Origin: CAWKEY01 sp963848675
Lineage (GTDB): Bacteria > Pseudomonadota > Gammaproteobacteria > Methylococcales > Methylomonadaceae
NCBI GenBank assembly: GCA_963848675.1
Contig: CAWKEY010000070.1
Coordinates: 55,815-119,814 of the forward strand
Direction of reading: 5' to 3'
Length of the DNA: 64,000 nt
Below the pieces are notes generated by a model. That model did not search any database. It was not told the DNA's origin and worked only from the letters and a program-made list of their open reading frames with translations. Below, piece after piece: positions 15,610 through 23,648 of the stretch (position 1 is its first letter; the number at the start of each line of letters is the position of its first letter). The position numbers and the translations under genes were made by a program.

Positions 15610-17394
15610 ATGGCATTCCAAAATACCAATCCGTTTTACGGCAGTTCCAGCGGCGGTATTCCGGCCGATGGCGGTCAGCAGCGCTTGGCTCTTGATAATC
15701 TAATCCGTCGGGAACTAAAAGTCGGCGATCCGAACGATCCCAAGCAGATTGCCGATGCATTACTGAATCGTTTTAAAGACGATCCTCGAGCCAATGCTAT
15801 CACTCAGGAAGCGAAAGGATTGCCGTTTTTGCAGTCTTCGTCACCGGCACTGACCATGATTCACAAGCACCCACATCTTCCGATGCCGAGCTGCAGCAGG
15901 CAAAAGATGACGTTGAACGGGATCTTCAGGAACTGCTTACCAACTCAATGCTTGAAAGATGTCACACCGGAGATCCAAGGTTGGGCACAGGCGGTTACGA
16001 TCAGCAATGCCGAGGGAACCATCGAGCTCGCTTCGCTCTCGATCCACGACAACGAGACAAGGCTTTCGCCATTCGCGCCAATTGGGCGACTACGCACGCA
16101 TCGCGAGGTACGTTGGGGCATTGACCCGTACGATGAATATGATTTACCGAAAGTTTGCTCAAAGCCTGGATGAGGTTGCGCAGTATTCTCTTGGTGCATG
16201 ATGGGTGAAGCACTGGCGAATGTTGGTTTTGCCGGCGGTCGTTTTTTACTTCAGGCACCTTATACCGAACTGCAAGGCTGACGCGACTATCATGCAACTT
16301 GCGCAATTTAGTGGGTTCGAACGCAACTTGCCTAGAATCAAAACTAGTGGCCTCGCGGCCTTGACGCTTATAGTCGGCTATTCGATGCGCTCGAAGCACA
16401 AGGCCAGGGAGACCTGCGTGCCTTGTTAGTGGAAGTCGAGCTTGCCCGGACCATGGACGAACTAATCCAGCGTGCAGCTCACGGAACGGCTGACGGGTTG
16501 CGTGCGCTTGGTTCCACCGCCCAACTCGATTTGGACCGTTTCCGCCGCCTGGTCAGGATTGGTTGTCGGTAAGGCAACGAGTCCGTGGTCCCCACCGCTG
16601 TCCGCTTTCCTGGGGCCTTGTCGCTATTTGCCGATGCCTTTGACAGTACCGGTGGTTTCCGTTTGATGCGCATTGCCAGGCCACCCATTTTGTTCTACGG
16701 CCTGTATGGGATTCAAAGCGTTGACGAGGCTGAAACGCGGCTGTTGCAGCTCATAACGCAAAGGAATTTGTTAGCCGATAAATTGGACTGTTTCCTGGAT
16801 TGTGGTTGCGAAGATGAGATGGTGAAGTGCCTTATTATTTTGGACAAAATACTGTATGACATCGATCGTGCCATTGATTATTACGCAATCGGTAATGACA
16901 ATTTCGGCATACCGGAACAACGCGCCTCCGCGTTTGGATTGCTGATAAGTACCTTTGTTACTGGTGGCACTATTGCCCCCAAGTTTTCGTTTCAGAAATG
17001 TATAACTGCAACTAACAAACAAGGTATTAACGCAATTTTAACGGAACTCGACAAACAGCTTCGAGGTGTAACTCCGAATTTATTCTTCAGTAAATTTGGG
17101 AACATTAATTTACCGTTGGAAGATTTTGCGCCCACTGCAGAGCAAAGTGCATTCCGTAATTTACTCAAAAATGAGCTGTGTTTGCAGTCGCAAAATGAAA
17201 AGCGCTGGAGCGACCTGGCCAAGACCATGGCGCCTGATTGTGCCGGAACTGACAAAGTGTTTTTGAAAATTGAAAGCCTTTTGGATATTACGATTCAGCA
17301 AATTAGTAAAAACAGAGCTTGTCCAAAACTCAAAGTTGAAATTCCGGCTGATATAGACGCTACATTCAGCCAATTCCTTAAATCCACACTTTAA
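15610..17394 (+). pseudogene. Unknown large protein D, multiply frameshifted
   Basis: One gene of about 590 codons appears to be broken at several places. It starts at ATG 15610 after GAGGTGAAAACT (MAFQNTNPFYGSSSGGIPAD). Coding-like segments then change frame: ELQQAKDDVERDLQELLTNS (about 15888-15950), RYVGALTRTMNMIYRKFAQS (to about 16180), GEALANVGFAGGRFLLQAPY (from 16207), LLVEVELARTMDELIQRAAH and LGSTAQLDLDRFRRLV (16423-16557). The frame is open again from 16573 to 17394. At least four indels plus a TAA at 16570 are needed to explain this. The 3' half is more AT-rich than the 5' half. No family recognised; the reconstructed protein is mainly helical. It is followed after 18 bases by the next gene. 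Confidence 0.6.
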
Positions 17395-17412
17395 AGCCGG
17401 AAGGAGGGTGTC

Positions 17413-17898
17413 ATGCCAGACGTAATGGTTACAGCAAATAACTTGATTGGCAAAGTAGGTGATAATTTTGCGAATCTATTGAAGCTCGGAAGTAGTGGTG
17501 GAGAAGGATTTAAAATACAGTTTGTTGCTCCCCCAAAAGAAGAATCATTTGACGCAGATGACCTCACCGAAGAGGCGTTTAGCTGCATACGTGCGCTAGC
17601 TCAGGTACAGGATTTGGTGACGGATAAGTCGTGGTTTGATCCCGGTATAGAGAAAACAAGCACGTTGCAAGCTAATAATCAGACATTATCCAGACTGTTC
17701 AATAGCGAACTTTTTAAAAATTCTAAGAGACTCTTAGATAAGGAAAAAGCTTCAAATGAATTGAAGAACGCATTTAAAGAACAATTCTCAAATCAATTCG
17801 TAAACGGTGATATGCAAGAATTGGGCGGACGGCTTTTGCAGATTCAACAACTCAATACGAAATTGGTATGTTTTTTTTCACAAAATAAGAGTATTTGA
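17413..17898 (+). CDS. Hypothetical protein E
   Basis: A 161-residue soluble protein that I do not recognise. It starts at ATG 17413 behind a very strong ribosome site (GGAAGGAGG). Features: a Gly-rich start (LLKLGSSGGEGFKIQF), an acidic DADDLTEEAFSCIRAL helix, and a Lys-rich helical C-terminus. No membrane helix or signal peptide. It is AT-rich, like the 3' half of the gene before it and unlike the genes that follow. It sits 18 bases after gene D and 48 bases before gene F, in the same direction, so it is part of the cluster transcript. Confidence 0.65.
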   Translation: MPDVMVTANNLIGKVGDNFANLLKLGSSGGEGFKIQFVAPPKEESFDADDLTEEAFSCIRALAQVQDLVTDKSWFDPGIEKTSTLQANNQTLSRLFNSELFKNSKRLLDKEKASNELKNAFKEQFSNQFVNGDMQELGGRLLQIQQLNTKLVCFFSQNKSI

Positions 17899-17946
17899 CG
17901 ATTGTCGCAGAATTAAACCGTTTACCCAATTTAAAGGAGCCAAGCC

Positions 17947-19053
17947 ATGAGTTTTAACACTACAGAAACTATCCAAAGGTTATGGGAGTCGTTCCTGCGG
18001 GAGCAATTGGCCGCGCTCCCGCCGGAGGAACGGCAACAATATGAACAGCAATTCGAGGACCGCTTTGGCGATTTGCTGAAAAATGCCGCTAATGGTGCGC
18101 CGGGCGCAGACGGCTTTCTCGATCTGATCGGCTTCGGCGGCAAGGGGCCTGTGGAATTTGGGGATATGTCCTATCCCTATATTCAGCCGGATTTTGATGA
18201 TTCGGTGGTGCCCAGCCAGCTGCATGCCGCTGCGGAACTGTATTACATTTACCAGCACGAGCGCATGAAAATATTCCAGGTGGTCGATGTGCTGCTGCGC
18301 CTGTTCCATCTCGGCAAGATGCGCATACAGCGAGGTCCCGGCGCGCGCGGTCTGTATCTGCTGGAAAAATGGCAGCCGTTGCGCTATACCACCCGGCACC
18401 GCATGGTGGCTTACCGGCGTGCCTTTAATTACGGTACCGCCAACGCGCAGGCACCGGCGGGGGCGGTGGTCAACCGCAATTTCCATCGGCAACTGGTTGG
18501 TTTCATGGTGGCCTTGTCGCAATATTTCCGTGATTTGCTGATCGGCGAAGTGATCCGCGGCGGACAGGTCATCGAGCAACGGCCGTTCGGCTCCGTCGCC
18601 ACGGTGCAGCGCATCGGTCTGGATTTGCGCTATGCCCTGGATCGTTCAACGTACGGCAATATCTTCTCGCTGACGATGGAAACCGGGCATTACCTGAAGC
18701 AGGTGTTGCAATTGCTGGATGCGCCCGATATTAAAAAAGCGTTCGACGCCAACACCAAATGGGATGTGGTGGAAATCGTTTCCAGCCGCCACCTGGGCGG
18801 CATCGCCGAACCTTCACAACGCGCCAAGATGGCGGAAAGCGGCCGGCGCATCCTGCAATTTATCGCCGATAACGATTTCAAAACCGCCATCGATCCCATT
18901 TTGTTCCAGTCCACGGTAAGGCCCATGGGTTCCCATGCTGAAGCCTGGGTGGCCGCCTATCGCATGACGCCGGAAGGCCGTGGTTTCTCGGGTGTGACGC
19001 CGGCACTGCGCAATGTGTTGGGAATACAGCAGGCGGCAGGGGCGATGGTTTAA
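17947..19053 (+). CDS. Hypothetical protein F
   Basis: A 368-residue, intact, largely helical protein of unknown function. The N-terminus (ETIQRLWESFLREQLAALPP) is a charged amphipathic helix. A Gly-rich loop (GAPGADGFLDLIGFGGKGP) precedes the main domain, which contains LHAAAELYYIYQHERMKIFQ and VVDVLLRLFHLGKMRIQRG. There is no signal peptide or clear membrane helix. The start has an ideal ribosome site (AAAGGAGCCAAGCC). It is the longest unbroken gene of the cluster, which argues that at least part of the cluster is maintained. Confidence 0.75.
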   Translation: MSFNTTETIQRLWESFLREQLAALPPEERQQYEQQFEDRFGDLLKNAANGAPGADGFLDLIGFGGKGPVEFGDMSYPYIQPDFDDSVVPSQLHAAAELYYIYQHERMKIFQVVDVLLRLFHLGKMRIQRGPGARGLYLLEKWQPLRYTTRHRMVAYRRAFNYGTANAQAPAGAVVNRNFHRQLVGFMVALSQYFRDLLIGEVIRGGQVIEQRPFGSVATVQRIGLDLRYALDRSTYGNIFSLTMETGHYLKQVLQLLDAPDIKKAFDANTKWDVVEIVSSRHLGGIAEPSQRAKMAESGRRILQFIADNDFKTAIDPILFQSTVRPMGSHAEAWVAAYRMTPEGRGFSGVTPALRNVLGIQQAAGAMV

Positions 19054-19124
19054 TCTGAAACGGACCAGTCAGTTTGCCAAGACCATCATTCAGCACTAGG
19101 TTAATATCAAGAGGAGACCTTGTT

Positions 19125-19301
19125 ATGAGTTTACATGCCTATTCTCAGCCATCCCGATCTTTCAGGCGCTCTGCGGATTATTGGAATGATTTTGATGGAC
19201 TCATGGACGATGAATTCGACTCTTTACTAGAGGAGTATCTCGACGAGGGTAAGCGCGGCCGCCCCCGGTTATCGGATGAGTTGACTCCGGTAAAAGGGTG
19301 A
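19125..19301 (+). CDS. Small acidic leader-like protein
   Basis: A 58-residue product (MSLHAYSQPSRSFRRSADYW...), with an acidic core DFDGLMDDEFDSLLEEYLDE and a basic tail KRGRPRLSDELTP. The core resembles the acidic N-termini of proteins A and B. The ribosome site GAGGAGA precedes ATG 19125. The stop overlaps the GTG start of the serine protease in a GTGA arrangement. The usual layout of similar proteases, and the protease's missing N-terminal half, suggest that this was once the leader of one longer protease gene before an internal deletion. That is inference. Confidence 0.6.
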   Translation: MSLHAYSQPSRSFRRSADYWNDFDGLMDDEFDSLLEEYLDEGKRGRPRLSDELTPVKG

Positions 19302-19957
19302 GATTGTGTCGCCGTCGTACTGTGGGAATGCCAGCATTTCTTGATGTCAATGCAGCCAACTTCCGAAGTCATCCGACACTGGATTTTGGAATCATTATTC
19401 TTCCGCGCGCTTTCCAACTGCCCAGCCATAGAAGCGGAACACGTCCCAGTCCCTATCCCTTCATGATGCTGCAGCGAAGCGAAATCAACGGGGACGTTCC
19501 TCACATCGCCGGATATCCCTGTGATAAACCAGTAGGTACCATGTGGGGGCATTCGAACCGGATTCCCATTACTGGGGTAAGCTCCACGCACTTGCGTTAC
19601 ACGATCGATACCTGTCCGGGTCACAGCGGCAGCCCTATTTGGTTATTGGGTAACGACGGAATCCGCCTGCTGTTGGGAGTTCATACCAACGGGCCTGCCC
19701 GTTGCGACAACGATCCGCGTGCAGGTGTTCAGTGTCGCCATCCGCGTTGTGGACAGAATTTTCCGGTAAGTCCAGTGGCCGGAGAGAACAGTGGCGTCCG
19801 GGTGACGTGCGACGTAATCAGGACGATTCAAGGTTGGTGCCGGCAAGCCGGCGTGGCTGGCCCGATAGTAGATAATCGTGTGTTCCGCGCCGATGCGGGG
19901 CGGCATGATTCAGCCAAGCAGGGTGGGCAGGCTTTTTTGCCCACCCAATGCAGCTAA
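19298..19957 (+). pseudogene. V8/trypsin-like serine protease, N-terminal half missing
   Basis: A 219-residue product starting at a GTG that overlaps the stop of the small acidic gene. The C-terminal half of a chymotrypsin-fold V8-like protease is clear: HPTLDFGIIILP fits the region with the catalytic Asp, IAGYPCDKPVGTMW matches the substrate-pocket approach, and CPGHSGSPIWLL holds the nucleophile Ser in GxSGSP. The His-containing half (usually TAAHC) is absent; only a few residues lie upstream. The domain therefore lacks a full triad and is probably inactive unless another chain supplies it. A deletion between leader and protease is the simplest cause. Confidence 0.75.
19921..19946. other. 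Stable hairpin at the 3' end of the protease gene
   Basis: GGGTGGGCA (19921-19929) pairs perfectly with TGCCCACCC (19938-19946). The loop, GGCTTTTT (19930-19937), holds the T-run, so the structure lacks the T-tail of a normal intrinsic terminator. It overlaps the last codons of the protease frame. It could attenuate transcription between the protease and the next gene, or be a dispersed repeat. Confidence 0.55.
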
Positions 19958-20041
19958 AGAGGAAGGGTTGTGGGATCGGGCGGGTGCGTTGTGTAGGCGG
20001 TAACTGGCTTGAAAACGATCATTCGAAGATTTGTTTCGAGG

Positions 20042-20509
20042 GTGAGCCATGTACGATCGGTTGATGAGAGTTTCGACGAGCTGGCGGATGAAAATGATGC
20101 GGATTATGACTGGGCAGAAAACTATGATTACGCGCAGCCCCAGAATGTTTTTCCAGTCTTGGTACGGGGTACCGGGCGGTCCCTGGCGAAGAAGGCAGGC
20201 AGCCCGTGTTCAGCCGGACGCGGGGCCGTATCGGGGCTGGCAAGGCGAGCTGTCAGTGCGTTCTTTCCCCAGGCGCAGGCCACGGGGAGGCGAGGAATGC
20301 AATCACGAGGGGTATGGGTACAAGGCGGACTCAGCGACGTACGTCGATATATTCAGCAATTATTTCCTGGACAACTGCTTGATATTAGTCCTCCGGAGGC
20401 GCATGGGTCGGGTCGATCCCATGTGCATGTAACGGTTCCGGGTAGAGGCAGGAGCGAGCATATATTCTATGGTCCGCCGCCAAGACCGGGTCAAAACTTC
20501 TTCGATTAA
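20042..20509 (+). CDS. Hypothetical protein I with acidic N-terminus
   Basis: A 155-residue product if the GTG at 20042 is used; a TTG at 20009 would add 11 residues. The GTG is favoured because it begins just before SVDESFDELADENDADYDWA, an acidic segment like those of proteins A, B and the small leader. An Arg/Ala-rich linker follows (GAVSGLARRAVSAFFPQAQ). The C-terminal domain is GGLSDVRRYIQQLFPGQLLD and HVHVTVPGRGRSEHIFYGPP. The tail looks like a compact alpha/beta module, but I know no family. It shows the same acidic-then-basic design as A and B in a smaller form. Confidence 0.6.
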   Translation: MSHVRSVDESFDELADENDADYDWAENYDYAQPQNVFPVLVRGTGRSLAKKAGSPCSAGRGAVSGLARRAVSAFFPQAQATGRRGMQSRGVWVQGGLSDVRRYIQQLFPGQLLDISPPEAHGSGRSHVHVTVPGRGRSEHIFYGPPPRPGQNFFD

Positions 20510-20609
20510 TGAGACGCAAGCGAATATTTGCTTGCGGTGTAAAAGCCAAGACGTTCAAAGGTTTTCAGACTATGGCAGTTCAAGATTATTGAGGGAGTCC
20601 TTAAACAAA

Positions 20610-21446
20610 ATGGCTGCGATACTACCCGAATTTCCGCTTAACATTAGCCACAGGCGCTGGGTCTGTGTGTTGGATCCGACGCTGGCCTTGTCGGTGCATG
20701 GCTTGCCTTTGCTGACGCGGCTGGGGGCGGCGCTGGAGGTGTGGGTTGCGCGGGAGCTGTGGCATATCCTCGACAACACCCATTTTTACCTGGAGCGGCC
20801 GGAAATTCTGCTGGCTGCCGGAGGAGGTCAGGCCGAAAGGGCGCAGGCGATCGTGCAGACCCTGCGCGAGTGGGAGCGTATCCGGCTGGAAAATGACCCT
20901 TCGCGGCAACATTGCTATTGGATCGGCGACAGCCCGCTGGAATCCTTTCTGCCCGAAGGCATTGAGCCGGGCATCGTCTGGCGCTACGAGGCGCTCAGCG
21001 TTGCTCTGGATCAACGCTTGCCGGATAACAGCGCGCCCTTGCCATCGGCTTGCCGGGATACCGCGGCCCTGGCAGCGTCTCTGCCCGCTGCCTTCGTGTT
21101 GACGCATCTTCCAGCCGGTGACATGGAAACCACTCCTGCCATCTGCCGTGTGCTGGAGAGTGGCGGCATACTCTGTGAGGAAGTGGCCGTTGACGATCCC
21201 TGGCGGAAGCAGGAAAGCGATTTACTGCGGCAGATTTTGGTGCAGACGGGTCTGGGCAAGTGGGTATGGTCCGGGCTCAGGCTGGCTGTTTTACATCTCG
21301 CCGCGCCAGCGGCCTGCACCGTGGAGGTGCCGAGCCAGGAGGGTTTCGACTATATGGATTATGGCATGGATGAAATAGAACCTCAGGCGGCGGGGGTAGT
21401 TGTCGATTATTGGCGCGAGGCGCGAGGATTCTGGTATCCGCTATGA
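20610..21446 (+). CDS. Hypothetical protein J
   Basis: A 278-residue protein of unknown function. ATG 20610 is preferred because GAGGGAG lies 12 bases upstream; the in-frame extension to 20469 looks unlike protein. The sequence alternates helices and strands (VARELWHILDNTHFYLERPE, FVLTHLPAGDMETTPAICRV). A late alternation CEEVAVDDPWRKQESDLLRQ followed by LGKWVWSGLRLAVLHL hints at an alpha/beta nucleotide- or metal-binding fold, but no motif is firm. Near the C-terminus is the acidic FDYMDYGMDEIEPQ, similar to the FETDVMEDL motif at the start of protein B. The stop overlaps the start of the next gene (ATGA). Confidence 0.65.
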   Translation: MAAILPEFPLNISHRRWVCVLDPTLALSVHGLPLLTRLGAALEVWVARELWHILDNTHFYLERPEILLAAGGGQAERAQAIVQTLREWERIRLENDPSRQHCYWIGDSPLESFLPEGIEPGIVWRYEALSVALDQRLPDNSAPLPSACRDTAALAASLPAAFVLTHLPAGDMETTPAICRVLESGGILCEEVAVDDPWRKQESDLLRQILVQTGLGKWVWSGLRLAVLHLAAPAACTVEVPSQEGFDYMDYGMDEIEPQAAGVVVDYWREARGFWYPL

Positions 21447-22447
21447 ATGGTTCAGCAAGGTCGCGGCGCCAGTCGCCACGCTTTAACCGCGACGATTTGG
21501 TCATGGTCGCGGTGTCCGGGCAGATTGCGCATCCGGTCGGCGCGGCCAATCCCTATCGTATCGGCAACGACGGCATCCCCCGGGTACTGCCGGCGACCGG
21601 CGGCATTGTGCTGAATCACCGGATTGGCGACCGCTGCGTAGGTCTGGCGGGTGATCACATTGAGCCGGGGGTGGGCTTGCATAACAACAGCCGCGAGGTG
21701 GTCGGTGCGCGCAACGGGCCAAACCGGGCGCTTATAACCTACGCCTGCGTTGGCAACCGGGTCAGAGTCATTAGCGGGCCCTGTATAGGGAAAGTGGGGT
21801 TAGTGACAGGTAAGCACGGCGGCGTGGATCATGTTATCGCGGATTTTCCTACCCAAGTTTTGCAGCGTCTTACCATTGGCGACCGCATGCAAATTTATAG
21901 TTGTGGTCTGGGTCTCGAATTGACAGATTTTCCTGATGTTTCGGTGTTTAATTGCGCCCCAGAGCTTTTGACACGTTGGGGTATCGTTGAACGTAGCGGA
22001 CGGCTGGCGGTTCCTGTTACGCACCGAATTCCGGCCAAAATCATGGGCTCGGGTCTTGGTAAAAACACGGTCTGGCGCGGAGATTATGATATTCAATTGT
22101 TCGATTCTGAAGTGAGGAGGCGTTTTCATTTAGAAAGCCTGAGATTTGGCGATATGGTTTGTATTGTTGACGCAGATACCCGCTTTGGCCCTAGTTATCG
22201 CCAAGGCTACATGACATTTGGCGTTATTGTTCATGGCGATAGCAGCGTCAGTGGACACGGTCCAGGTGTTACGCCCTTGTTATGCGGGCCTGCGGAAAAG
22301 TTGCAGGCCAGTCACAATCGTGATGCAAATTTGGCCAATATTTTTGGTGTGAGACAGGCGGCTCCACCCAAGCGTTATGCGACTTTGTCAGGCCGGTCAT
22401 TGAGTAAATCCAGCCCAACCGCAACCGATGGGCGCAGAATACTCTGA
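21443..22447 (+). CDS. DUF4438 domain protein
   Basis: A 334-residue protein that matches DUF4438 along its length (the family of Thermotoga TM1086, known from structure but not function). Diagnostic blocks: NPYRIGNDGIPRVLPATGGI, GDHIEPGVGLHN, a GKVGLVTGKHGGVDHVIADF segment, KIMGSGLGKNTVWRGDYDIQ, and the C-terminal SVSGHGPGVTPLL. Conserved His and Asp residues in these blocks suggest a metal site. ATG 21443 overlaps the stop of gene J (ATGA), so the two are translationally coupled. It closes the plus-strand cluster. The physiological role of the family is unknown. Confidence 0.85.
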   Translation: MNGSARSRRQSPRFNRDDLVMVAVSGQIAHPVGAANPYRIGNDGIPRVLPATGGIVLNHRIGDRCVGLAGDHIEPGVGLHNNSREVVGARNGPNRALITYACVGNRVRVISGPCIGKVGLVTGKHGGVDHVIADFPTQVLQRLTIGDRMQIYSCGLGLELTDFPDVSVFNCAPELLTRWGIVERSGRLAVPVTHRIPAKIMGSGLGKNTVWRGDYDIQLFDSEVRRRFHLESLRFGDMVCIVDADTRFGPSYRQGYMTFGVIVHGDSSVSGHGPGVTPLLCGPAEKLQASHNRDANLANIFGVRQAAPPKRYATLSGRSLSKSSPTATDGRRIL

Positions 22448-22844
22448 GATAAGTGTGTAGAGGCGCGTTCAAGTCATGAGTGCGTCGAATAAGTAATTCT
22501 ACTAATGGCGAAACTGTTTTTTTCGGGGTAATGTAATAAGCCTTTCTACTAGACGATCTCCACTGAAAAATTGGTCCATGCGTAACTGTACGGGGCTGAT
22601 CAGAATACATAAACGCAAGCCAGTAGCTTTTACAATCGTAATTAAACATTTGTTGACAATAGATATAACAAGGAAAGCTTCGAACACATATTGTTATTCC
22701 GGTTATTTTTGGAAATTTTAAAAAGCCATTGAGTTAACAGCCATTTACTTGAACAAGTTTTGGCTTTGCACACGAAAGGGCACGCTAATAGTTTACATTC
22801 CTCGGTAAATTCGGAAATTTTAATCTGGATTAAAAGGTATCTTG
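22448..22844 (+). other. Intergenic region before the LuxR-type regulator
   Basis: No gene is seen in these 397 bases. The composition becomes AT-rich towards the right end. The promoter of the regulator is expected here, and AAAAGGTATCTTG before 22845 can serve as its ribosome site. The gap separates the regulator from the cluster transcript. Confidence 0.5.
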
Positions 22845-23330
22845 ATGGGCGATAACGATCATCTGAATGCTAAAGCACAAAAAACATTACTCGATCTTGG
22901 AACAGAGCAGGTCGAGATATTATGTGATTTCAAGTTTGATAATCATGAATGTTTGGCCATCAAGCTTACTGAGGATTCTGATACCCTTGTAGAGTTTCCG
23001 GCTGATGATGGTAATGCCTTGACCGAAATCTGCCGTTTTAAAGTAAACGATTGCAATTGCGCAATTGTGATGAAAGCGCCCGGGCAGGCGGCCGATGAAT
23101 TCAACTTATGTTTTGTTCTTACTGAACGCGAGTTACAGATTGCCACCTTGGTGGCGTTAGGCTGTCCGAATAAACAGGTGGCGGATAAGTTGCATATTAG
23201 TGAATGGACGGTTGCGACCTATTTGCGCAGGATATTCGCAAAACTGGGAGTCGATACGCGCGCTGCAATGACCTATCGTTGCGCCTCATTAATTTGCAAG
23301 CAAGATACTGTTTTGAAAAATAATCTGTAG
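22845..23330 (+). CDS. LuxR-type transcriptional regulator without receiver domain
   Basis: A 161-residue regulator. The C-terminal part is a LuxR/GerE helix-turn-helix: LTERELQIATLVALGCPNKQ then VADKLHISEWTVATYLRRIF. The N-terminal 85 residues lack the Asp-based receiver of NarL-type proteins and lack an autoinducer domain; they form a small unknown sensory region with several Cys residues (EILCDFKFDNHECLAIKL, FKVNDCNCAIVM). The start is ATG 22845; a TTG three bases earlier is possible. Position directly after the unknown cluster, on the same strand, suggests it may regulate that cluster. Confidence 0.85.
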   Translation: MGDNDHLNAKAQKTLLDLGTEQVEILCDFKFDNHECLAIKLTEDSDTLVEFPADDGNALTEICRFKVNDCNCAIVMKAPGQAADEFNLCFVLTERELQIATLVALGCPNKQVADKLHISEWTVATYLRRIFAKLGVDTRAAMTYRCASLICKQDTVLKNNL

Positions 23331-23648
23331 ATTAGCGTGCTCCTCCGGCACGTTACTGTTTTGCATTTCTTTCCTTTCTAGCTGGCCATAACTCCTCCTC
23401 ATCCGTGCGTATGTAAGCGCTAAAAATGCCTTGGCTTGCGCGCAACATCAATTTTTTAAGGCAGCTGTTAATTCAAACGTACGCGTAGCGAACTCTGCTC
23501 GGGCCCCAATAGCGCTTTAAGCGACGTTAAAGCGCTCGTCAGCCGGGCAATAGAGCGATATAATCCAAATCAAATGTTCCAGGATCAAGCCGGTAGCAAA
23601 CCAGCCTGAAACCGGAAAACAAGTTGTCCAATTGTTACGGAGTTATGA
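23331..23648 (+). other. Intergenic region with a perfect 10-bp stem hairpin
   Basis: AGCGCTTTAA (23511-23520) and TTAAAGCGCT (23527-23536) form a perfect ten-base stem with a six-base loop. There is no T-run after it, so it is more likely an operator or a processing site than a terminator. No gene is seen in the gap, which must also hold the promoter of the NAD-type isocitrate dehydrogenase. Confidence 0.55.
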
